From Metabacillus flavus (GTDB lineage Bacteria > Bacillota > Bacilli > Bacillales > Bacillaceae), in NCBI RefSeq assembly GCF_018283675.1, contig NZ_JAGVRK010000001.1:744001-808000 (forward strand): a DNA stretch of 64,000 bases, given 5' to 3'. The number at the start of each line of letters is the position of its first letter. Positions within the stretch are counted from its first letter, which is position 1. The notes under the pieces are model-generated. The model ran no database searches, was not told the origin of the DNA, and was given only the letters and a program-made list of their open reading frames with translations. Positions 8,068 through 17,367 of the stretch are shown here, one piece after another. Both the position numbers and the translations under genes were made by a program.

Positions 8068-8471
8068 TACCTGCAGCCAGCTAAGTTATACTCATTCAAA
8101 ATAGCTGTGTGTTCGCCTGTTGTTACCAATTGGATGATGTCTTTATTGTTATGTTTGATGGCAGCACTTATTTCCTTTGCATTTGGAGCAGCTCCATATT
8201 TCATGAGGTAGGCGACCATGTATTTATTATTTCTGGCGATGGCCAGTTCCAGTGCAGAATGTCCGGATGCCGCTTTTGAGTGGGGTCCGTGGTTCGCTTC
8301 CAATGCCGCTGCTAGGCTTGTTACATTATTGTTTATTATACTATTAATCAGGATATTGTTTGGTTCTTTTGGTTCTTTATTTTTTCCAAATGTATATAGT
8401 CCAATGGCTATGATCATAACAAGAGTCCAGGAGTTTGCGGATAAAAAAGTGCTGATTGTTTCAAAATTCAT
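8067..8471 (-). CDS. Small membrane-anchored ankyrin-repeat protein
   Basis: A 134-residue protein with GAAGGAGAG ahead of ATG 8471. The N-terminal helix (SWTLVMIIAIGLYTFG) is a membrane anchor. The rest carries about three ankyrin repeats; 'SGHSALELAIARNNKYMVAYLMKYGAAP' is the clearest. Such proteins serve protein-protein contact, here on the inner membrane face. It is monocistronic with its own terminator and its partner is unknown. Confidence 0.65.
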   Translation of the reverse strand: MNFETISTFLSANSWTLVMIIAIGLYTFGKNKEPKEPNNILINSIINNNVTSLAAALEANHGPHSKAASGHSALELAIARNNKYMVAYLMKYGAAPNAKEISAAIKHNNKDIIQLVTTGEHTAILNEYNLAGCR

Positions 8472-8618
8472 GCTGTGTTCTCTCCTTCGATATTTGTTTC
8501 TTACAATAGCTATATCGGGAGAGATTCGTAATAGTTTAGTAGTGGGTATTTTTACATAAATCCCTATTATGGTCTAACATAAAAGGGAAGCAGCTCCCTA
8601 TGAAGGTCTGCTTATTTT

Positions 8619-9281
8619 TCAATCCTTCACAATTCCTAATGCAAATCCGTCATATCCTTTAGATCCGACGGTCTGAATGGCGGTGGAATCGATCCTTGGG
8701 TCTTCTGCCAGCAGGTCAATAAACTGCTGAACGCCTTTTACGCTGGCATCTTTGTGGTTTTCGTCCGCCACCTGTCCTTCACGAACGACGTTATCCCCAA
8801 TGATGACCGCTCCGGGCTTGGAAAGCTCCAGTGCCCATTTCAAATAATGAGGGTTGTTCGGTTTATCAGCATCTATAAAAATGAAGTCAAACTCTTTTCC
8901 TTTTAAGGATGGCAATGTATCAAGGGCTGCTCCGACCAGTACATTAATTTTCTTCTCTAAGCCTGCATTACGGATATTCTCCTCCGCAACCTTTGCGTGC
9001 CTTGGATCATACTCCAGGGTCGTGAGGTATCCATCCTCTGGCAAAGCACGGGCAAGCCAAATACTGCTGTATCCGCCGAGTGTACCAATTTCCAATATGT
9101 TTTTTGCTCTTTTCAGCTTGGCGAGTAGATGAAGGAATTTCCCTTGATTCGGAGAGACATCGATGGCAGGCAGATTGGCATCTGAATTTGCTTTTAATAC
9201 GGCATCCATGATTGGATCTTCCGGATGGAGTTTCGTACTGAAATAATGGTCTACATCTTTCCAAAGCTCTGTTTGGTTCAT
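8619..9281 (-). CDS. SAM-dependent O-methyltransferase (class I, YrrM/CCoAOMT-like)
   Basis: A 220-residue protein with CAAGGAGAG before ATG 9281. Motif I 'ILEIGTLGGYSSIWLA' (about 61-76) binds S-adenosylmethionine, 'DFIFIDADKPNNPHYL' carries the metal/SAM acidic residues, and 'GAVIIGDNVVREGQV' is the conserved beta-strand/catalytic loop of methyltransferase family 3. Length is normal. It would methylate a hydroxyl group of a small catechol-like molecule or modified nucleoside; the substrate is unknown. It stands alone. Confidence 0.8.
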   Translation of the reverse strand: MNQTELWKDVDHYFSTKLHPEDPIMDAVLKANSDANLPAIDVSPNQGKFLHLLAKLKRAKNILEIGTLGGYSSIWLARALPEDGYLTTLEYDPRHAKVAEENIRNAGLEKKINVLVGAALDTLPSLKGKEFDFIFIDADKPNNPHYLKWALELSKPGAVIIGDNVVREGQVADENHKDASVKGVQQFIDLLAEDPRIDSTAIQTVGSKGYDGFALGIVKD

Positions 9282-9449
9282 GGGCCTCTCTCCTTGAAAG
9301 TAGAATTTTCAAACAAATTGATTGTATCATATTTCCATATGGGGGAGAGGTGTTTGTTAAATAGTTTCAGGGATGTGGTTCTTGATAATCTGGTTCAAAA
9401 AGTATAAAGGGCATCCCCAACCCCCATTCGCGAAAACCGCCTAATTAAA

Positions 9450-9479
9450 AGAGGGATGCCGTTTTCAGCATCCCTCTCC
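9450..9479 (-). terminator. Terminator of the BCCT transporter gene
   Basis: AGAGGGATGC TGAAAAC GGCATCCCTCT on the reverse strand, followed by TTTTAATT, lies four bases after the gene stop. Confidence 0.8.
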
Positions 9480-9482
9480 AGG

Positions 9483-11024
9483 TTAACGTGTTTCTATAGG
9501 ATCTTTCATCATTTTAGCCTTCAGCTTTCTTTCTTCTTCCACTTCACTCTTCATCGCTTTTTGCAATGACCAGCACATGAGAAGAAGGACGATCGCGAAT
9601 GGGAAAGCGGCCACTAGGGAAGCGGTTTGAAGAACTTCAAGACCGCCTGCTAAGAGAAGCACAGCAGCAGAAGCAGATTGAATGACTCCCCATGTTACTT
9701 TAATCTTGATGCTCGGGTTCAAGTTCCCTCTTTCGCTTAGCATGCCAAGGACATATGAAGATGTGTCAGCAACCGTAATATAATAGATGGCTACGACAGC
9801 AAATCCAATGACACTCAGCAGGGAGCTTGCCGGCAAATAATCAAAGAAGTTGAATATGGAAAGTGAAACGTTGTCCGCAATTTGTTTAGCCAGTTCTGGG
9901 TGACCCATGTTCTGGATGATATCAAGAGCGGCTCCTCCGAAGATGGCGAACCATACACATGTTCCAAGCGCCGGAACAAAGAGAACACCGATTACGAATT
10001 CACGAACGGTCCGCCCTTTTGAAATACGGGCGATGAACATTCCGACAAACGGACACCAGGCAATCCACCATGCCCAATAGAATAGCGTCCAATCTCCAAT
10101 CCATGTGTTGTCCCCAAACGGTCTGATCCGCAGACTCATGTTGACAAAGTCGCTTGCGTAGCTTCCGAGTGAGCTGAAGAACACTTCAAAAATAGTCAGT
10201 GTAGGTCCAAGGATCAGCACAAGCAGCATGATCAGGAATGATAGGATAATCGCTGCGTTGGACAGGTACTGAATTCCCTTCTCCAATCCGGTGCTGATGG
10301 AGACAATAAAGAGAAGTGTAGCCACTCCGATCACGATTAATTGGACCGATACATTATCCGGTACACCCATAAGGGAGTGCATACCTGCGGATATTTGCAT
10401 GGCACCTAGTCCAAGAGAGGTGGCAATTCCGAAAACAGTGGCGAATACGGAAAGAATATCAATTGTCTTTCCAATCGGACCGTAGATTTTTTCTTTTAAA
10501 AGAGGGTAAAAAGCAGAGCTTACGGCTGCAGGAAGACCCTTTTTAAACTGGAAATAAGCAAGTGCGAGGCTTATGACCGTATAAATTCCCCAGGGCTGTA
10601 ATCCCCAGTGGAAAAAGGAGTACTTCATAGCTGTATTCGCTGCTTGAGCGGTGTAGCCTTCTCCGTATGGCGGGTTTGTGTAGTGGGTAACAGGTTCAGC
10701 AACCCCCCAGTAAACAATTCCAACTCCCATCCCTGCGCCAAACAGCATCGCAAGCCAGGAGCCTGTTTTAAATTCTGGTTTGTCCGTCTCTTTTCCCAGC
10801 TTAATGTGCCCGAATTTAGAAAATAACAGGTAAATCGCATAAATTACGAGAAAAAAGGCAGTTCCGATATAAACCCAGCCAAGATACTCAATAACAAAGT
10901 CATAAGCTGTGGTCGTAATTTTGTTGAAGCTGGCTGTGAAAAAACCACCCCAAACAATGAAAATCAGTGTTAAAAGAACGGATATAAAAAATACACTATG
11001 CTTTGAAAAGCTAAAATTCTTCAT
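9483..11024 (-). CDS. BCCT-family glycine betaine/choline transporter (OpuD/BetL-like)
   Basis: A 513-residue, twelve-helix membrane protein. 'LFGAGMGVGIVYWGVAEPV' is the glycine-rich helix-3 signature of sodium-coupled betaine carriers. 'FYWAWWIAWCPFVGMFIARISKGR' in helix 8 supplies the aromatic box that binds the trimethylammonium head. It would import glycine betaine or a related osmoprotectant with sodium. AGGAGAG lies somewhat far (about 13 bases) upstream of ATG 11024. The preceding ~170 bases can form an ordered RNA structure. It is a single gene with its own terminator. Confidence 0.85.
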   Translation of the reverse strand: MKNFSFSKHSVFFISVLLTLIFIVWGGFFTASFNKITTTAYDFVIEYLGWVYIGTAFFLVIYAIYLLFSKFGHIKLGKETDKPEFKTGSWLAMLFGAGMGVGIVYWGVAEPVTHYTNPPYGEGYTAQAANTAMKYSFFHWGLQPWGIYTVISLALAYFQFKKGLPAAVSSAFYPLLKEKIYGPIGKTIDILSVFATVFGIATSLGLGAMQISAGMHSLMGVPDNVSVQLIVIGVATLLFIVSISTGLEKGIQYLSNAAIILSFLIMLLVLILGPTLTIFEVFFSSLGSYASDFVNMSLRIRPFGDNTWIGDWTLFYWAWWIAWCPFVGMFIARISKGRTVREFVIGVLFVPALGTCVWFAIFGGAALDIIQNMGHPELAKQIADNVSLSIFNFFDYLPASSLLSVIGFAVVAIYYITVADTSSYVLGMLSERGNLNPSIKIKVTWGVIQSASAAVLLLAGGLEVLQTASLVAAFPFAIVLLLMCWSLQKAMKSEVEEERKLKAKMMKDPIETR

Positions 11025-11044
11025 AAGTTCTAGTTCTTCTCTCC

Positions 11045-11192
11045 TTCCATTTTATTGGTATTCCGCCCGAACTATGCCACCGTGTAGTCTAACGATAACT
11101 TTTGGCTATGTCCAGTGCAGCCCCTTGCTATCGTCTCAAAACCGCTTGCAATGAACCCTAAGTCACCGTTGCCATGAAGGCGATGGTATCCC
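11045..11192 (-). promoter_or_regulatory. Structured 5' leader of the BCCT gene, class unknown
   Basis: On the reverse strand, ACGATAGC (11127-11134) can pair with GTTATCGT (11092-11099), enclosing an inner GGCT...AGCC hairpin. Further 5', ACCATCGCC and GGCAACGGT can form a second helix. GC-rich ordered sequence in an otherwise A/T-rich spacer suggests a regulatory RNA. It does not match the riboswitch classes I know (c-di-AMP, SAM, T-box, glycine). Confidence 0.3.
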
Positions 11193-11373
11193 TTTCAAAA
11201 AAAAACCGAAAAAAGTTTGAGAGGTTTTTTTATTTTTATATAATATTTTCCTGTTATTCAATGGATTGCCTATTTTATCTTCTGCAAATTTATGGTGATT
11301 TAGTCGGAAAAACTAAAAATTTGAAGAGGAAAATCCAAGCATGCCGAAAAGGTATGTAAAGGAGGCAAAGAAG

Positions 11374-12223
11374 ATGAAAAAATTAATGGCAATATTGCTC
11401 GCAGGAAGTCTTTTGATCATAGCCGCTGGATTTCAGCAAAGCCCTGCAGAGGCCAGTTTTCGTCTGAATTTGGTAAACTATTCCTCAAACCGAATATGAA
11501 AAAATATACAAACAGACAAGCGATGAAGTCCTGCTGGACGCATTTGTGCACTTAGGCCGGGAATTTAACAAAGGGGTACGCAAATACCGCTTGGAATCCA
11601 CCATACCCTTAAGCGGAAACAAGCAGTATATCTGGACGAATCAAACGAAAACCAAAGGGATCTAAGTGATTGTTCAGGCAGATTGGACAATCGCCGGCTT
11701 AAACCTATTACCACTTCAGCCTAATTCTCAAACCGATAAATACTATACTAAAAAAATACAGCATGCCGGTCAGGCGGCACGAATGTCCTGATTAATTACT
11801 ATTACGCACACGAAAGCCAGTGTTACGCTTACGATCTCCTGCAAATGAAAAAAGGACAAACCTACCACGGTGATCCATTTGTTTTTTGGCAAGCCAGTGG
11901 CTGTTCCATTAGAAGGAACCGCCGTAAAAACCGTTGATGGAATAAAACATAATGTACCCGGTGAATCCGGATCATGATGAAGGAAATTACGTGGAAATCA
12001 AGCACAAGAACGGAGAACACAGCATCCTGGCTCACTTCATGAAAAACTCCATCAAAGTACGTGAAGGAAAACGGGACAAGTCCTTGGAAACTCCGGGAAT
12101 TCGACGGAGGCGCACATTCATTTTCAAGTGAGCAGCAGTCCGGATAACATGACAGGCAAATCGATTAGAATTCAGTTTAAAAACGGAAAAGAGCCGGTAA
12201 GAGGGGAATTTACGAGGAAATAG
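11374..12223 (+). pseudogene. Secreted M23-family peptidase, heavily frameshifted
   Basis: An AAAGGAGG site and ATG 11374 open a signal peptide (MKKLMAILLAGSLLIIAAG...AEA) that runs into TGA after 41 codons. Downstream, pieces in all frames read 'GGTNVLINYYYAHESQCYAYDL', 'NPDHDEGNYVEIKHKNGEHSILAHFMKNSIKVREG' and 'EAHIHFQVSSSPDNMTGKSIRIQF'. These are the strands of LytM/M23 zinc peptidases, including the HxH. The tail ends at TAG 12221-12223. At least four frame changes and two in-frame stops make it non-functional. Confidence 0.75.
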
Positions 12224-12380
12224 CGGGTGTTTAATGAAGTATAGCTAACCCTTTAAAAATAATCATTTATCCGGTATTATTTATAGTGAGCTACTTGATT
12301 TTTCCAGGGGGTGTCCTTATGGCCGTGAGTTCTCTTTTGCCATACATGTCAGCTTCCCATGCAGAGCCTAAGTAAGCAGA

Positions 12381-12418
12381 AGGCGATCCTTTGCATGGGT
12401 GATGTTTATCAATCGCCT
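12381..12418. other. AGGCGAT/ATCGCCT inverted repeat in the spacer before the HTH gene
   Basis: Seven-base perfect arms lie 24 bases apart. A possible 18-codon reading frame (ATG 12319 to TAA 12375) precedes them. No clear gene was found between 12224 and 12490; this may be leader structure. Confidence 0.25.
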
Positions 12419-12490
12419 AAAAGATAGGATTACTTCTGCGGAATCGGCTTTGCCCTTCATTCTTACATTCAGAAGAAGGAGCTGGCAGAA

Positions 12491-12775
12491 GTGAAACAAA
12501 TCAAAGCAGCCGCTGTGCTGCCTGAAAGTCTGCTGATGGAAATCCAGAAGTACGTACAGGGAGAAACCATTTATATACCGAAGCCGAAGGAGGCTTATGG
12601 AAAATGGGGATCCCAATCAGGTGGAAGAAAAGCGGTAGACGAACGGAACGCGCAAATGAGGAGAGCATTTAAGCGGGGAAGAGCCATTTCTCAGCTGGCA
12701 TCAGACTATCATTTATCAGTGGAGACCGTGAAAAAAATTGTATATACGAAAACCTCAAAGCACGGATCATCATGA
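12491..12775 (+). CDS. Small HTH protein, CD3324-like family
   Basis: A 94-residue protein with GTG start and GAAGGAG ten bases upstream. The N-terminal half 'LLMEIQKYVQGETIYIPK' and central 'KWGSQSGGRKAVDERN' match the CD3324/Mor-like family. The C-terminus 'RGRAISQLASDYHLSVETVKKIVY' is a helix-turn-helix like those of sigma region 4. It is probably a DNA-binding regulator; targets unknown. Confidence 0.65.
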   Translation: MKQIKAAAVLPESLLMEIQKYVQGETIYIPKPKEAYGKWGSQSGGRKAVDERNAQMRRAFKRGRAISQLASDYHLSVETVKKIVYTKTSKHGSS

Positions 12776-12787
12776 TTCGTGCTTTTT
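12757..12787 (+). terminator. Terminator overlapping the end of the HTH gene
   Basis: AAAGCACGGATCATCATGATTCGTGCTTTTT forms a near-perfect stem with T-run. Its left arm lies inside the last codons of the gene. Confidence 0.7.
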
Positions 12788-12875
12788 ATGGCGAAATTGG
12801 TTCATAAACATTTTATCCCTTTCGAAAAAACAAAGTCGTGTTTACAATAAAAGGGTACAGAAAGGGGCGGTACAA

Positions 12876-13508
12876 GTGGAACCGTTTATTCGAACTGATC
12901 AGTACCACTATATAAAATCACAAGCGCAAAACCTTGTAAATGGCCACGCCACAGCAAACGATCAAGGTGTTTTGAAGGCAGTCAGAGAATTGGCCAGAGA
13001 AAACGTGCTGAATCTAATGGAATTGAATGAGGAACAGCAGGAATTACTGCTTCCGATTACAGAAATTAAAGAACGCGGCGATGCGGAACTATTCACAGCT
13101 GCCGTAAAATCGTATGTTATTCCTTTTCCAGAATTAACGGAAGCGGCCATCAAAAGGACGTTTCCTAAAGCTAAAAAGCTAAAAGCTCCTGCAATGGAGG
13201 AACTGGATTTAAAGGAACTGACCTATTTGAGCTGGATTGATAAAGGTTCAGATAAAATGTTCATCATTGCCCCGTACAAAGGGAAACTCAAGGGGCTGCA
13301 AGGAACCTACGACCGCTTTCATAAAAAGGGTATCTGCACCATCTGCCACGGCTATGAAGAAATCGGAATGTTCATGACTGAGATTAAAGGGAAGGTGCAG
13401 GGCACATTCGTAAAGCGCGGCAATTATATATGCCGGGACAGCTTAAACTGCAATCAAAATTTGACGTCGCTTGACAGGCTTGAGGATTTGTTTGAATTGT
13501 TGGGTTGA
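12876..13508 (+). CDS. EF-G-binding protein (FusB/FusC, FBP family)
   Basis: A 210-residue protein. GTG 12876 is chosen because AAAGGGG lies just upstream and the family begins 'xxPFIRxDQYxxIKxQ'. The helical N-terminal FBP domain is followed by a C-terminal treble-clef zinc finger: 'GICTICHGYEEIGMFM...CRDSLNCNQN' with four Cys ligands. FusB-type proteins bind elongation factor G and help it leave the ribosome, which can give fusidic acid tolerance. Chromosomal Bacillus copies are not generally resistance genes, so a housekeeping ribosome-rescue role is the safer reading. Confidence 0.75.
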   Translation: MEPFIRTDQYHYIKSQAQNLVNGHATANDQGVLKAVRELARENVLNLMELNEEQQELLLPITEIKERGDAELFTAAVKSYVIPFPELTEAAIKRTFPKAKKLKAPAMEELDLKELTYLSWIDKGSDKMFIIAPYKGKLKGLQGTYDRFHKKGICTICHGYEEIGMFMTEIKGKVQGTFVKRGNYICRDSLNCNQNLTSLDRLEDLFELLG

Positions 13509-13529
13509 AATTTATTTATTGGGTGGTGC

Positions 13530-13800
13530 CTCACCATGGGTGGCGGCGCCTGACCCGCGTTGCTTCACCGCATCGGGGGACAGAGGCATAAAGTGATGAA
13601 CACTTATGGTGCAAGGGCTGGGAAACCACCGTGCCAGAGCTTTAGTCCGGTAAAATTTGAGGGGACTGGCACGGTGCCAGTCCCACTTTGCTTCACCGCA
13701 CCGGGGGACAGAGGCAAATAGCGATGAACCCTTATGGTGCAAGGGCCGGCGAACCACGGTGCCAGAGCTTTAGTCCGGTAAAATTTGAGGGGACTGACAC
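13530..13800. repeat. Two tandem copies of a ~125-bp dispersed repeat
   Basis: TTGCTTCACCGCA...GGGGGACAGAGGCA...GTGCAAGGGC...GTGCCAGAGCTTTAGTCCG and GTAAAATTTGAGGGGACTG occur twice (about 13559-13676 and 13687-13795) with few differences. Between them is the palindrome half-pair GGGACTGGCAC/GTGCCAGTCCC. Related copies lie at 53447-53711 and 58043-58301. Confidence 0.7.
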
Positions 13801-13810
13801 CCCAGAGGCG

Positions 13811-13945
13811 AGGAACGGCCAAATTATCAGAGTGACCGGCCCGATAAAATTGATTAGCTAAAAAAGCTTGTCGATCGGTCAGAAACATGGATGGACCGGC
13901 TAAATTAGGACTATGAACGGTCAAATAAAATCAATCGGCTAATTC
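13811..13945. repeat. Degenerate ~21-bp-period array, CGG(C/T) core
   Basis: CGG words begin at 13816, 13837, 13876, 13897, 13918 and 13936, i.e. steps of 21 (or 18, and one double step of 39). Each is in a context like gaaCGGcTaaAt. No coding potential was accepted here. Confidence 0.55.
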
Positions 13946-14030
13946 ATAAGCATTTCAGCACTCTCAACCACCTCCCTAAAAAGTGGTAATATGAAAGAAG
14001 AGCTTACCTACATAAAGGGGAGAAACCAAC

Positions 14031-15257
14031 ATGCAAGCTGCTGAAAGAAGGCCATCGGTCAATCCGACGGTGTATCCGATTCTTTTTGCGATCGGATTTG
14101 TACATTTACTGAATGATACGATGCAATCTGTCGTTCCGGCTGTGTTTCCGATTTTGGAGAGAAGCATGAACCTATCCTATGGCCAGCTGGGGTGGATTGG
14201 GTTTGCGCTTAGTATGACGTCTTCCATTATGCAGCCGGTTGTGGGGTGGCTGACGGATAAAAAAAGTGCTCCGTATGTGCTGCCGTTCGGAATGGGGCTG
14301 TCAATGATCGGGATGCTCGGGCTAGCCTTTGCGCCGAACTTCGGTTTCGTGCTGCTTTCGGTTATTTTCATCGGGCTTGGTTCGGCGGCGTTCCATCCGG
14401 AAGGATCGCGGGTTGCTTACATGGCAGCGGGAGGAAAGCGGGGGCTTGCTCAATCCATTTACCAGGTGGGCGGAAATTTTGGACAGTCGCTTGCGCCGCT
14501 TATGACGATCCTGATTTTCATTCCGTTAGGCCAATTCGGTTCGATTTGGTTTACGCTTGTCGCTGCCTTAGCGGTTTTCGTACTCCTTTTTGTATCAAAA
14601 TGGTACTCAAACCAGCTGATCCGGTTTCCGAAAACAGTAAAAGCGACGGTGAAAACGAAGACCAGAAAACGGACGAAGCAGGTAGGCTTTGCGATTACGC
14701 TGCTCGTTTTCCTCGTATTTGCCCGTTCCTGGTATTCTGCCGGAATCTCAAACTATTTTCAGTTTTACTTGATTGAGGATTATGGAATCTCCATTAAGGA
14801 AGCACAATATTTTATTTTTCTATTCCTTGCTTCCGGGGTAATTGGAACGTTCCTCGGCGGACCGCTTGCCGACCGGTTCGGCAAACGGAATGTCATTTTG
14901 TTTTCGATGGTCGGATCGGCTCCATTTGCGCTCATCCTTCCTCATGTCAGTCTGATATGGGTGTACCCGTTATTCTTTATTATTGGAGTGATTATTCTAT
15001 CAAGCTTTTCCGTTACGGTTGTTTATGCGCAGGAGCTCATTCCAGGAAAGATAGGAACAGTATCCGGGCTTATTGTGGGCTTGGCCTTCGGAATGGGGGC
15101 AATCGGGTCTGCGTTTCTCGGAATGCTTGCGGATGTATGGGGCTTGTATGCAACGATGATTTTGTGCAGTGTGCTCCCGGTGATTGGGATTTTGACCGTG
15201 TTTTTGCCTTCGGATCAGAAGCTGAGGGAGTGGGAAGCGGAGTCTCAAACGCAATAA
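14031..15257 (+). CDS. MFS exporter of the fosmidomycin-resistance (Fsr) type
   Basis: A 408-residue, twelve-helix transporter with AGGGGAG before ATG. 'AIGFVHLLNDTMQSVVPAVFPIL', 'GSAAFHPEGSRVAYMA' and 'GNFGQSLAPL' are hallmark segments of the Fsr subfamily of proton-driven MFS pumps. In E. coli Fsr gives resistance to fosmidomycin, so this protein likely exports a small acidic drug or metabolite. It is transcribed alone, converging on natB across a shared terminator. Confidence 0.8.
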   Translation: MQAAERRPSVNPTVYPILFAIGFVHLLNDTMQSVVPAVFPILERSMNLSYGQLGWIGFALSMTSSIMQPVVGWLTDKKSAPYVLPFGMGLSMIGMLGLAFAPNFGFVLLSVIFIGLGSAAFHPEGSRVAYMAAGGKRGLAQSIYQVGGNFGQSLAPLMTILIFIPLGQFGSIWFTLVAALAVFVLLFVSKWYSNQLIRFPKTVKATVKTKTRKRTKQVGFAITLLVFLVFARSWYSAGISNYFQFYLIEDYGISIKEAQYFIFLFLASGVIGTFLGGPLADRFGKRNVILFSMVGSAPFALILPHVSLIWVYPLFFIIGVIILSSFSVTVVYAQELIPGKIGTVSGLIVGLAFGMGAIGSAFLGMLADVWGLYATMILCSVLPVIGILTVFLPSDQKLREWEAESQTQ

Positions 15258-15296
15258 AAAAAGCAGGCCATCCTTTTGGGATGTGCCTGCTTTTTT
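15256..15296. terminator. Bidirectional terminator between MFS gene and natB
   Basis: AAAAAAGCAGGC...GCCTGCTTTTTT with an inner CATCC/GGATG stem serves both converging genes. The natB stop lies three bases away. Confidence 0.85.
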
Positions 15297-15298
15297 AG

Positions 15299-16465
15299 TT
15301 ATTTCCCCATTACCCACTGATCCTTCTTAAACAGAGAAACCGTGACGGCAAGTACGATGATCATGAACAAAGCGGTGCTTCCGACAGTCAAAAGAATGTT
15401 CTGGACATTAATGATGCCGTAGAGCATTTCTTTTATCAGGGCAAACATATTGATTGCGGGAATGATGAAATGCTGAAAGCTCGTTTCATTTACGCCAGTG
15501 CTTGTTAAGGTGAAGATTGGCAGAATGGGTAGCATCATAATCGGAGTTTGATAGCTTTGGGCCTCTTTTACCGACTTTGAGATAAGACTCGCGAGCATTT
15601 GCACGGATGACATAAAGAGGGCGAACATGACGGATGTTATTAGCGTAATTCCGATAAAAATCCAAACATGATCTCCAAATTGGAGCGCTTCTTTCAATTT
15701 TTCGGTCAAAAAGATAATTTCTAAGCTGACAACGGCAACTGCTGCAACACCGGAAAATACGGCTATGGTGGAGACCGTCAGCCATTTAGCTAAAAGCATT
15801 TTTGTCCGGCTTACCGGTGTAATAAGGAGAGCTTCCATCGTTTTGCGGTCTTTTTCGCCTGCGAATAAATCGGTTGCGGAAGGGTAAGCACCTGATACGA
15901 TTGCCATAGAGATAATCATTGGCAGGAAGTTTGAAAAGATACTTAAGGCGGCAGCACTGTCATCCTCACTGTTCATTTCTTTCGTCGTGACTTCAAGAGG
16001 CTGAATGACCATTGGATCAAGGTTTGCTGCCTGAAGGCGGTTTTTGACTACTCCCTCCTCAAATGCAGTTAGCTGTGCATCAATCATCTCCATTAATACA
16101 GACGAATTTTTGCTGAAGGAATCACCATATAGAGTGGCATTTGCCTGCTGTCCGCTGTTAATTTTCTGCACAAATCCGCTGTCGAATGTAACCGCCGCCT
16201 GAGCATCTCCATCTCTTACGGCTTTTTCAGGATCCGTAAAGCTTTTTGTATTCACATTCTTCAATCCGCTCACCAGCTGTTCTTCATCCTTAGCAATGCT
16301 GGAAGAAACGGCAAGGGTAAAGGTTTGCTTCGAATCTGCCATGATATTTTCGTAAAACAGAGTGAGTCCCGTAAGAACCAGTATTGGAATAAACACTCCC
16401 ATCAGCAGCGTTCTCCGGTCTCGAAGCGAGTCCTTCATTTCCTTTAGATAAATTTTAAGAAACAT
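15299..16465 (-). CDS. natB: ABC-2 type permease NatB
   Basis: A 388-residue membrane protein. One helix near the N-terminus (LLMGVFIPILVLTGLTLFY), a ~150-residue outer domain and five further helices from about residue 180 are the standard ABC-2 exporter layout. It overlaps the end of natA by 11 bases, so translation is coupled. With NatA it forms an ATP-driven exporter that in B. subtilis extrudes sodium. The adjacent NatK-NatR-like pair supports this identity over other ABC-2 exporters. Confidence 0.8.
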   Translation of the reverse strand: MFLKIYLKEMKDSLRDRRTLLMGVFIPILVLTGLTLFYENIMADSKQTFTLAVSSSIAKDEEQLVSGLKNVNTKSFTDPEKAVRDGDAQAAVTFDSGFVQKINSGQQANATLYGDSFSKNSSVLMEMIDAQLTAFEEGVVKNRLQAANLDPMVIQPLEVTTKEMNSEDDSAAALSIFSNFLPMIISMAIVSGAYPSATDLFAGEKDRKTMEALLITPVSRTKMLLAKWLTVSTIAVFSGVAAVAVVSLEIIFLTEKLKEALQFGDHVWIFIGITLITSVMFALFMSSVQMLASLISKSVKEAQSYQTPIMMLPILPIFTLTSTGVNETSFQHFIIPAINMFALIKEMLYGIINVQNILLTVGSTALFMIIVLAVTVSLFKKDQWVMGK

Positions 16466-17204
16466 GGCTTTTCCCCCTTACTAATTTTGACATGAAAATG
16501 TAGTTCAAATCCTTGCTTGCTTCCTCTTGATAAAGGCGCTCTAGATTCCCCTTGTAAACGACTTCTCCTTTATGAATCATGACAACGGAATCGCAAAGCA
16601 TCTGAACCTCTTCCATGATGTGGCTTGAAAAGACAATCGTTTTCCCCTTTGACTTCAGCTGGTGAATCAGCTGGCGGAAGATGTTCGACGACGTGATATC
16701 AAGTCCGGTTGTCGGTTCATCAAACAGGATGATGTCCGGATCATGAATAAGTGTTCTTGCAATCGCGACCTTTTGGCGCATCCCCTTCGAAAAGCCGCCG
16801 ACTTTGCGGTCTAGGTAATCCTTCATCCCGAACATCACGGCAAGCTCATCAATCCGTACCTTTGTTTCATGCTTGCTCATTCCGTAAAGAGCAGCGAAAT
16901 ACTCGAGATTTTCTTTGGCCGTCAGCCTATCGTACAAGCCGGTTTCTCCTCCAAAGAGCACACCGATCCGTTTTTTTACATCAAAGGATTTTTTGACGGT
17001 ATCGAACCCGGCTACGCTGATTGATCCGTCTGTAGGTGTAATAAGGGTTGCAATTGAGCGGAGAAGGGTTGTTTTGCCGGCTCCGTTTTCACCGAGCAGC
17101 CCGACCACTTCTCCCTTTTTCACGTCGAATGAAACATGCTTGAGTGCCGTTACGTATGTTTTTCGATCTTTAAATTGCTTTGTTACTTCTTTTATCTGAA
17201 TCAT
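16455..17204 (-). CDS. natA: ABC exporter ATPase NatA
   Basis: A 249-residue ATPase. ATG 17204 (AGGAGACGAGAGC ahead) is chosen over an in-frame start 39 bases upstream. Walker A 'GLLGENGAGKTTLL', signature 'GGFSKGMRQKVAIAR', Walker B 'IILFDEPTTGLD' and the H-loop 'SSHIMEE' are all present. It powers NatB at the membrane. natAB is divergent from natR-natK with LytTR-type repeats between, so NatR probably activates it. Confidence 0.85.
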   Translation of the reverse strand: MIQIKEVTKQFKDRKTYVTALKHVSFDVKKGEVVGLLGENGAGKTTLLRSIATLITPTDGSISVAGFDTVKKSFDVKKRIGVLFGGETGLYDRLTAKENLEYFAALYGMSKHETKVRIDELAVMFGMKDYLDRKVGGFSKGMRQKVAIARTLIHDPDIILFDEPTTGLDITSSNIFRQLIHQLKSKGKTIVFSSHIMEEVQMLCDSVVMIHKGEVVYKGNLERLYQEEASKDLNYIFMSKLVRGKSHVS

Positions 17205-17273
17205 GCTCTCGTCTCCTTTTCTGCTGGTTTCTTTCGTTATCATACCTGGTGGAATCCGGTGAATCTGCGAAGT

Positions 17274-17303
17274 TGTCGCGAAAACGCCTTTTCCTGTCGC
17301 GAA
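17274..17303. promoter_or_regulatory. Direct repeat TGTCGCGAA x2, probable NatR (LytTR) binding site
   Basis: TGTCGCGAA occurs exactly twice, at 17274-17282 and 17295-17303, 21 bp apart and on the same strand. LytTR regulators bind such paired repeats. The site lies between divergent natA and natR, and TACAAT (17328-17333) is a plausible -10 for natR just downstream. Confidence 0.65.
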
Positions 17304-17367
17304 TGGGTCAAAAAGGGAATCTTAAATGTTACAATAATGGTGGAATTTGTTTACTAGGAGCAGAGCG

